A stretch of 55,976 nt of DNA from DATLYB01 sp964502525 (GTDB lineage Bacteria > Bacteroidota > Bacteroidia > Chitinophagales > CAIOSU01). The stretch spans positions 1 through 55,976 of the forward strand of contig CAZCXH010000011.1 of the NCBI GenBank assembly GCA_964502525.1, given 5' to 3'. The first letter of the stretch is position 1. The number at the start of each line of letters is the position of its first letter. A program made the translations under genes and the position numbers. The notes beneath the pieces were generated by a model that saw only the letters and a program-made list of their open reading frames with translations, was not told the origin of the DNA and did no database searches. Below, one piece after another: positions 51,076 to 55,976 of the stretch.

Positions 51076-51201
51076 TTCAAACCTTAGTAGAAAATTTATA
51101 AGATAAAAATCCAACCTTATTACTTCATTGCAGGCGGCATTCATTGAATACGGTAATAAGGTTTGTTCTCGGAGGATCATCGGTTTCTACTAAGGTTTGA
51201 A
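51076..51201. repeat. Nested palindrome with 18-bp outer arms
   Basis: TTCAAACCTTAGTAGAAA (51076-51093) and its exact complement (51184-51201) enclose AACCTTATTAC (51113-51123) and its exact complement (51153-51163). The central 29 bases are TCATTGCAGGCGG-rich. The structure could be a small transposon-derived repeat or a structured RNA. Confidence 0.8.
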
Positions 51202-51262
51202 AAAGAAAACTTTACCACTTTCATAATAGGCTTCTTTGAAAAACTGGCAAAATGCGATGAGA

Positions 51263-51312
51263 AAATCCGAAATCCTAAAATTCTAAATTCTGGACAAATT
51301 TGAAATTCGAAT
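51263..51312. repeat. AAATCCG-type heptad array
   Basis: Units AAATCCG, AAATCCT, AAAATTCT and AAATTCT are followed after a spacer by AAATTTG-AAATTCG-like units. It is the same style as the other short-unit arrays in this window. Confidence 0.6.
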
Positions 51313-51479
51313 GTTATAAATCGCAAAACCTTGAAATCACTGCTTCCTTTATTTGGAATTTTGAGATTGGAATTGGTTTAGTCCCGCAAAGCTGGAGATA
51401 TTCGGGTAGGTTTTTCAATAGACTCTGATAGCTATTTGGCGCGGATGGAAAATGTATTCCGTGGAAATCAGAGGAATTC

Positions 51480-51899
51480 CTAAGAGCTTCCGGGTTCAAT
51501 GGAGTTGAAAAACTCTTTAGGAGTCATTACAGGAAGTGATGCGGAGGCGAAGGGCCGAAAGTCATCCATATCGCGGGTAATGAAAATATCGCATTTATTG
51601 CTTAACGCTACGTAATATTGGATGGCGTCTTCTTTGTCGTTGAAGTTAGATTCAATAGCTTGTATGTAGGCGCTTTTGTCAGCATGTATAATTTGACAAG
51701 CGTTGATTAAGACGATTATTTCTTGCATTAGTTCTTGCCTGGCTACGTAGAGCGTATTCACGAGGGTGGATTCCGTAAAATACAGGTCTATGGAGCCCTC
51801 AATGGCAAATTCAATCAATTCCTTTGCATCTTCATAAAAGGTGGCGCGTTTTTGAACGAGGTCGAGCGCAATATTGGTGTCAATGCAGATTTTAGCCAT
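51480..51899 (-). CDS. PIN-domain ribonuclease toxin (VapC-like)
   Basis: A 139-residue PIN-domain protein. The first Asp is in I-C-I-D-T-N-I-A-L-D-L. The acidic residues of N-F-N-D-K-E-D-A-I-Q-Y-Y and F-I-T-R-D-M-D-D-F complete the metal site. PIN toxins cleave RNA and slow growth when released from their antitoxin. Its start overlaps the end of the DUF6364 gene by 8 bases, which is the normal antitoxin-toxin order and coupling. The RNA target is unknown. Confidence 0.9.
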   Translation of the reverse strand: MAKICIDTNIALDLVQKRATFYEDAKELIEFAIEGSIDLYFTESTLVNTLYVARQELMQEIIVLINACQIIHADKSAYIQAIESNFNDKEDAIQYYVALSNKCDIFITRDMDDFRPFASASLPVMTPKEFFNSIEPGSS

Positions 51900-52152
51900 A
51901 CTTCGCCTTTAAGTGCTTAAGCCGCATTTGTTTGAATATTTTTTTGCTGATGGCCTTAATGGGTTTGATCTTCGGATTGTTAAGATTATCCAGGAGCCTG
52001 CGGAGGGCTTGTTTTTGCTTATCGGGTAAAGATCGTTGTTTGCTTCCCAATTCTTCAATATATCCGGAAAGGGATTTGCCGCGCTGCCTGGCATCGCGCT
52101 TCATTTTGGTGACTATTTTGTCATCTACGGATAAGGTGAGTTTAGTCTTCAT
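51892..52152 (-). CDS. DUF6364-like antitoxin
   Basis: An 86-residue basic protein from ATG 52152. M-K-T-K-L-T-L-S-V-D-D-K-I-V-T-K-M-K-R-D-A-R-Q-R-G-K-S-L-S is a ribbon-helix-helix pattern found in the DUF6364 family of antitoxins for PIN toxins. The second half is Lys-rich. It should bind both DNA and the downstream PIN toxin. An in-frame start at 52248 would prepend 32 residues without similarity. Confidence 0.85.
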   Translation of the reverse strand: MKTKLTLSVDDKIVTKMKRDARQRGKSLSGYIEELGSKQRSLPDKQKQALRRLLDNLNNPKIKPIKAISKKIFKQMRLKHLKAKYG

Positions 52153-52496
52153 TTGCGATTTACGTGTTTCTGCAAAGATACGTAATTGGGCAAGGTAATA
52201 GCCTTTTGGCTCTCCTTTGGACCAAAAGAAATTGATGCACGTCAGCATGGGAGAGTGTGCGTTGGTAATGATTTTTACCGAAAATTTCGGCTATCCATGT
52301 CTGAAAAGCTCTATAGCTGATTTCATGGAGGCAGAAGAAATGGTATAACACACCCTTTGGCAGCCAGATAACGTCTCCTTTATTACTTTTACTTTTTTTT
52401 AATTTCTTGCGGGCTGCAGTTCAACATGGTTGCCTACTGTAAACTGTTCACCACCGCGAATCCGTCCTTTGGCGGACAAACTGTAAACTGTTCAGA
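52153..52496. other. Intergenic region before the FAH gene
   Basis: No gene was found. It lies between the divergent antitoxin and FAH genes. Two direct copies of ACTGTAAACTGTTCA (52436-52450 and 52480-52494) flank a CCGTCCTTTGGCGGA hairpin segment. Confidence 0.5.
52436..52494 (+). repeat. Duplicated ACTGTAA-ACTGTTC repeat before FAH gene
   Basis: The 15-mer ACTGTAAACTGTTCA occurs at 52436-52450 and 52480-52494. Each copy contains two degenerate heptads (ACTGTAA, ACTGTTC). The second copy ends two bases before the ATG at 52497. Confidence 0.8.
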
Positions 52497-53108
52497 ATGA
52501 AAATACTCTGTATCGGAAGAAACTATTCGGAACACGCGAAGGAATTAAAGAATGAGATACCCTCGGAGCCGGTGGTGTTCATGAAGCCCTCAACCGCTTT
52601 GACGCGCAACAATAAAGTTTTTTTCTATCCTGATTTCACAAAGAACCTTCACTACGAGGGGGAATTGGTTCTTAAAATCAGCAAGAACGGAAAACATATC
52701 CAGGAGAAATTTGCACGAAAATATTTTGACGAAATCACAGTCGGCATTGACTTCACCGCCCGCGACCTACAGAATAAGTGCAAAGACAAAGGCTTACCCT
52801 GGGAAATCGCCAAGGCGTTTGACGGCTCGGCTGTCGTGGGAAATTTCGTTTCTATCAAAGAGTTGGAAAACCGCGATAACATCCATTTCACGCTGAAGAA
52901 GAGCGGAACCGTTGTTCAGGATGGATACTCAAAAGACATGTTATTCAGCTTTGAAAAAATCATCAGCTACATATCCAATTACTTCACCCTGTTGAAAGGC
53001 GACCTCGTCTTCACCGGCACCCCTGCCGGAGTGGGAGAAGTGAAAATTGACGATGTTTTTGAAGGATGGCTGGAAGGGAAGAAGGTGATGGGGTGCAAGG
53101 TGAAGTGA
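52497..53108 (+). CDS. Fumarylacetoacetate hydrolase family protein
   Basis: A 203-residue FAH-domain protein of the FAHD1/acylpyruvase type. K-I-L-C-I-G-R-N-Y-S-E-H-A-K-E-L is the characteristic start. Metal ligands are in L-H-Y-E-G-E-L-V and T-V-G-I-D-F-T-A-R-D. F-T-G-T-P-A-G-V-G is the conserved loop. Such enzymes split C-C bonds in 3-acylpyruvates or decarboxylate oxaloacetate. The precise substrate is open. It is monocistronic, with its ATG right after a repeat array. Confidence 0.93.
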   Translation: MKILCIGRNYSEHAKELKNEIPSEPVVFMKPSTALTRNNKVFFYPDFTKNLHYEGELVLKISKNGKHIQEKFARKYFDEITVGIDFTARDLQNKCKDKGLPWEIAKAFDGSAVVGNFVSIKELENRDNIHFTLKKSGTVVQDGYSKDMLFSFEKIISYISNYFTLLKGDLVFTGTPAGVGEVKIDDVFEGWLEGKKVMGCKVK

Positions 53109-53114
53109 TCCCGT

Positions 53115-53385
53115 TTATGGAGAAGAGCGTAACAGTTCCTCCGGATTCATCGCAATGAACTCCTGCCAGGTGAACCCCGAAGGTTCCACCGTTACAAGCC
53201 TTGCCTGCGGGTATCTCCGTTTAAATGCAGCCAAACCGGGCACCCTTTTGGCCTTGCCGGTTTAGCAATTGCGTAACCAGGGTGGCCTTCCCGATCTGCC
53301 AGGGACCTGACAGCACCTGGATGAACTTTCTTCTTTCTGAAATCCTGCTCTTCAGCAGTTGCATGTGCGGACGCTGGTAGGTCAT
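53115..53385 (-). pseudogene. Decayed DUF4143-type ATPase gene
   Basis: Reading the minus strand from ATG 53385 gives M-T-Y-Q-R-P-H-M-Q-L-L-K-S-R-I, then F-I-Q-V-L-S-G-P-W-Q-I-G-K-A-T. This is the start of an AAA-type ATPase with a damaged Walker A (G-P-R-Q-V-G-K-T-T expected). The frame stops near 53212. In a shifted frame the C-terminal type R-Y-P-Q-A-R-L-V-T-V-E-P, W-Q-E-F-I-A-M-N-P-E-E-L continues to a stop at 53115. The middle of the gene is missing. Two tandem palindromes precede the start. An intact member of a related ATPase group follows at 53576. Confidence 0.75.
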
Positions 53386-53387
53386 AT

Positions 53388-53429
53388 TTACTCAGGTTAT
53401 TGAGTAAAATTACTCAAAATGATGAGTAA
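53388..53429 (-). promoter_or_regulatory. Twin palindromes TTACTCA-N6-TGAGTAA
   Basis: Two copies of TTACTCA-N6-TGAGTAA lie at 53388-53407 and 53410-53429, 22 bases centre to centre, ending two bases before the ATG of the decayed ATPase. Arms are perfect in both; the six-base centres differ (GGTTAT and AAATGA). This is the architecture of a dimer-binding operator. Confidence 0.8.
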
Positions 53430-53514
53430 ACATTGGATTGATTTGCTGATGGGTTAACATCCAACTCCGGGCATGTTTGAAGCAGAGCAAATTGATTCGT
53501 TAATTTGATATTCT

Positions 53515-53571
53515 ATGATTCGATAATGAATACAACCATGCGGAAAAATCAGCGCATCATCGAATCATCGA
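53515..53571. repeat. ATGATTCGAT inverted repeat with ATCATCGA array
   Basis: ATGATTCGAT (53515-53524) and ATCGAATCAT (53559-53568) are perfect complements. The right arm lies in two tandem ATCATCGA octamers (53556-53571). It directly follows the stop side of the intact ATPase gene. Confidence 0.75.
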
Positions 53572-53575
53572 ATTA

Positions 53576-54772
53576 TTATAAAACCAGGGTTCTTCCCTGT
53601 CCAAATAGCCTTTGCTCCAATTCACCGTGAAAGCTTTTCCAGCCCAGGACAATTCCTTGCCGAAGTTTCAGGTTCTTATCTCCTGCATACACTACAGCGC
53701 CTCCGCGGGTATTAATCTTTCTCAGCTCTCCAATTGAAACGATGTCGTCAAAAAAATGCGGACTGAACGTTTGTGACGATTTGATTTCGACCGGCAGCAG
53801 CCCGCCTGCATGCTGAATCAGCAGGTCCACCTCGCGCTGATTGCTGTCGCGCCAGAACCAGAAACGGGGTTGCTCGTGGCGGTTGCAAAAAACCTTGAAC
53901 AGTTCCATGATTGCAAAATTCTCAAACAATCCGCCCCGGTTGTAGTGTGAGCGGATATGCAGCGGCTCTGCAATGTCCAGCAAATGACTCAGCAAGCCCG
54001 TGTCGGTGAAATAAAGCTTCGGAGTTTTTACCAGGCGTTTGCCCACGTTGACAAAATAAGGGCGCAGCAAAACGATGAGATAGCTTGCTTCCAGCAGCGA
54101 CAGCCATGCTTTTGCCGTATTGACGGCAACACCTGCGTCAGCGGCAAGCGCGCTCATGTTCAGCAGTTGTCCGGCTCTGCCAGCGCACAGCCGGATAAAG
54201 CGGTGAAAAGTTTCGATATTGTCAATGTTCTTTATCATCCGCACGTCCCGCTCCACATAGGTTTGCAGATATGCGGAAAAGAAAAGATGCGGAGGTGTTC
54301 CTTTGTCATACAGGCGGGGATAAAATCCCTGTAGCAGGAGATGCTCCAATTCACCGGGTAAATTTTTCGACCGTTTTAATTCCGCCATGCTCAGGGGAAA
54401 CAAGGTTACCGGAATCACCCTTCCCGCCAGGCTCTGACTGATATTTTGAGCCAGCAAGAAATTCTGCGAACCGGATAGGACGAAGCGCGCTTTTGTATTC
54501 TTGTCAACGTGTCCTTGCACATAGGAAAACAGTTCAGGCGTGCGTTGCGCTTCATCAATCACAGCCCCTTCTTTATTATTATTCAGAAATGCGCGGGGGT
54601 CGGTCGCCACAAGATTGCGCTGGTCGGCATCCTCCATGTTGTAATAAGGCAAACTGCCGAATGCTGCTTGTGCAAGGGTGGTTTTCCCGGATTGTCGCGG
54701 TCCCGTGAGGCTGATAACGGGGAAATACCGATGCAAGGCAGGCAGCCGTTTCTCCAAATCCCGCTGTATCAT
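53576..54772 (-). CDS. DUF4143-type AAA ATPase
   Basis: A 398-residue protein. The AAA_14 N-terminal domain has the Walker A G-P-R-Q-S-G-K-T-T (about residues 25-33) and a sensor-like A-V-I-D-E-A-Q-R-T. The DUF4143 C-terminal domain ends with L-L-P-V-E-I-K-S-S and N-Q-R-E-V-D-L-L, a restriction-endonuclease-like pattern. Such proteins are common in Bacteroidota and archaea and their role is unknown. The ATPase and the putative nuclease-like core both look intact. It starts at ATG 54772, 15 bases after two tandem palindromes, and is not in an operon. Confidence 0.92.
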   Translation of the reverse strand: MIQRDLEKRLPALHRYFPVISLTGPRQSGKTTLAQAAFGSLPYYNMEDADQRNLVATDPRAFLNNNKEGAVIDEAQRTPELFSYVQGHVDKNTKARFVLSGSQNFLLAQNISQSLAGRVIPVTLFPLSMAELKRSKNLPGELEHLLLQGFYPRLYDKGTPPHLFFSAYLQTYVERDVRMIKNIDNIETFHRFIRLCAGRAGQLLNMSALAADAGVAVNTAKAWLSLLEASYLIVLLRPYFVNVGKRLVKTPKLYFTDTGLLSHLLDIAEPLHIRSHYNRGGLFENFAIMELFKVFCNRHEQPRFWFWRDSNQREVDLLIQHAGGLLPVEIKSSQTFSPHFFDDIVSIGELRKINTRGGAVVYAGDKNLKLRQGIVLGWKSFHGELEQRLFGQGRTLVL

Positions 54773-55227
54773 GCGCTGATTATTTTATGCAAATTAGCAT
54801 TTTGATTGCAAATTTGCATAGCACTTTGCGATTCATTAGAAGGAGCGACCGGCTGCGCGGGATGACTGAAGCATCGGAACTATCAAATCGGCAGAAAGGC
54901 AATTTGGCTACCTGCCTTTTACTCTTGCCTTTTTATTTCGGCTTGTTTCAATTTTGTAAATGCTAATGACAAACTTCGTTGTCCCTGAAAATAAACCCCT
55001 GCCACTGCTTGCTTTTATGAAATAATTGTCTTACGTTTACGAAATAATACGTAGTATCAAAATAACCTTCCTCCGCTGATGGAATAATTCTACGCTACTG
55101 CATCAATTACTTTTTATGTGCTTCGCCAGCAGTCAGCGTATTAGTCAGCAACGTTCATTTCACTTTATTGCCATTGGGGCAAACGCCTTTATTAATAAAA
55201 AATTTCACCACCTATAAACTCTCTGCC
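54773..55227. other. Intergenic region with ATPase operator palindromes
   Basis: No gene was found in these 455 bases. Apart from the twin TGCAAATT-type palindromes (54788-54818) near the left end, no clear promoter, hairpin or repeat was recognised. AT-rich sequence fills the rest. It separates divergent genes. Confidence 0.5.
54788..54818 (-). promoter_or_regulatory. Twin palindromes TGCAAATTWGCA
   Basis: TGCAAATTAGCA (54788-54799, one mismatch from perfect) and TGCAAATTTGCA (54807-54818, perfect) lie 15-46 bases upstream of the intact ATPase start, 19 bases centre to centre. The two-palindrome layout is like that of the decayed ATPase copy but with an unrelated sequence. Confidence 0.75.
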
Positions 55228-55947
55228 ATGAAAAACCAACCGCTAATCCTGCTTGCCGCCACTATAGTGGCGGTTTGTATCTTTCAATTCAGCGCGCTTG
55301 CCCAATACCCAACAAAGCAATGGGACTTTCGCTTTGGAGGAACCGGGGATGAGCAAATGCGCGCTGTGGTGCAAACCAGCGATGGAGGTTACATCATGGG
55401 CGGGTATTCGGCATCAGGGATTTCGGGTGATAAGACACAAGCCTCTTGGGGCAGCAATGATTTTTGGGTGGTGAAGGTTGATGCCAGCGGGGTGAAACAG
55501 TGGGATGCCCGCTTTGGGGGAACCGGGGGTGATGATATATCTTCCATTCAGCAAACTATTGACGGTGGGTATATTTTAGGCGGAAGTTCCGGTTCAGGCA
55601 TCTCAGGCGACAAGACACAATCTTCACGTGGAAGCACAGATTACTGGGTGGTGAAAATTACGAGCAGCGGGGTGAAGCAATGGGATGCCCGCTTTGGAGG
55701 AAGCAGCGGTGAGACTCTGTCTTCCATTCAGCAAACCACGGATGGAGGGTACATTCTGGGCGGATATTCTATGTCTGGTGTCTCCGGTGACAAGACACAA
55801 GCCGCTTGGGGTGGCACTCATGATTTCTGGGTGGTGAAAATTAATGTAAGCGGGGTGAAACAATGGGACGTGCGCTACGGGGGAGATGGTAATGACTTTT
55901 TATATTCCCTTCAGCAAACAACCAGGGCAATCGCATCTAAATTTTAA
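55228..55947 (+). CDS. Secreted repeat protein, broken near the window end
   Basis: A 239-residue open frame from ATG 55228. The signal peptide (I-L-L-A-A-T-I-V-A-V-C-I-F-Q-F-S-A-L-A-Q) is followed by about 3.5 tandem units of about 55 residues: K-Q-W-D-x-R-F-G-G-T-G-x-D, then Q-Q-T-x-D-G-G-Y-I-L-G-G, then G-I-S-G-D-K-T-Q and D-F-W-V-V-K-I. Such beta-propeller-like repeats occur in many Bacteroidota secreted proteins, usually with a C-terminal T9SS sorting domain. Here the fourth unit ends abruptly after Q-Q-T-T near 55921 and runs into R-A-I-A-S-K-F and a stop. The real C-terminus is missing. The following bases (55924-55976) may be an insertion-sequence end or a chimeric join. Confidence 0.75.
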   Translation: MKNQPLILLAATIVAVCIFQFSALAQYPTKQWDFRFGGTGDEQMRAVVQTSDGGYIMGGYSASGISGDKTQASWGSNDFWVVKVDASGVKQWDARFGGTGGDDISSIQQTIDGGYILGGSSGSGISGDKTQSSRGSTDYWVVKITSSGVKQWDARFGGSSGETLSSIQQTTDGGYILGGYSMSGVSGDKTQAAWGGTHDFWVVKINVSGVKQWDVRYGGDGNDFLYSLQQTTRAIASKF

Positions 55948-55976
55948 GAATCTTGAGAAGGTAGTCTCTGTCCCAT

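Larger units (their letters stand above)
50884..51479. other. Gene-free region with nested palindromes and heptad array
   Basis: No convincing gene in this stretch. It holds a candidate minus-strand promoter, a large nested palindrome (51076-51201) and an AAATCCG-type heptad array (51263-51312). A 61-residue minus-strand frame (51314-51499) translates repeat-like sequence and is not accepted. AT content is higher than in the neighbouring genes. Confidence 0.6.

Noticed and set aside
51314..51499. 61-residue minus-strand frame after the PIN toxin gene
   Set aside because: It translates AT-rich repeat-like sequence, overlaps the PIN gene end and has no family-like pattern.

Overview
The window looks like a fragment of a Bacteroidota chromosome, probably from an uncultured Sphingobacteriia/Chitinophagia-like lineage. 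The evidence is two PorP/SprF-type genes beside giant adhesins with gliding-motility (type B) C-terminal domains, a type A T9SS sorting domain, Bacteroidota-specific families (DUF5686, DUF4292, DUF5606, DUF5723-like) and TAnnTTTG-type promoters. No rRNA, tRNA or CRISPR array was recognised. No T9SS core genes, phage module or complete IS element was seen.

Layout. 1-0.8 kb: a truncated and an intact GNAT acetyltransferase. 1.0-8.0 kb: a PorP/SprF protein followed by a 1951-residue PKD-repeat adhesin. 8.0-12.1 kb: a PHB-depolymerase-like esterase, a frameshifted WG-repeat protein and an S9 oligopeptidase. 12.1-12.9 kb: a gene-free block of repeats. 12.9-20.9 kb: an unassigned membrane protein, an EEP phosphatase/nuclease lipoprotein, an orphan peptide-binding lipoprotein, a thioesterase, a DUF5686 outer-membrane protein and a DUF5606 protein. 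21.0-21.9 kb: a small toxin-antitoxin-like cassette whose last gene carries an in-frame palindromic insertion. 21.9-28 kb: uvrB, rnhB, an ABC exporter pair, an RraA-like protein and a beta-barrel protein.

28.0-36.8 kb is one long plus-strand cluster: flippase, dut, sugar nucleotidyltransferase, TPR lipoprotein, DUF4292 lipoprotein, EnvC-like M23 protein, tatA and gatA. Most are envelope functions packed with overlapping or nearly touching ends. 37-41 kb: superoxide dismutase, a phasin-like protein, an alpha/beta hydrolase and a DUF5723-like barrel. 41-51 kb: five minus-strand secreted or envelope genes, ending in an operon of SprB-repeat adhesin, PorP/SprF and PorE-like OmpA protein. 51-56 kb: a DUF6364/PIN toxin-antitoxin pair, an FAH-family enzyme, a decayed and an intact DUF4143-type ATPase, and a repeat-rich secreted protein broken near the window end.

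The most unusual signals are non-coding. (1) Degenerate tandem arrays of 7-8 nt units, different at each locus and often in inverted pairs, repeatedly abut or contain start codons in the 28-36 kb operon and elsewhere. (2) A 90-bp palindromic MITE-like element with 17-bp terminal inverted repeats occurs twice, once translated in frame inside a PIN-like toxin. (3) Both DUF4143 ATPase loci, one of them dead, carry two tandem operator-like palindromes immediately before the start codon, with a different sequence at each locus. All functional names rest on motif reading without database searches.
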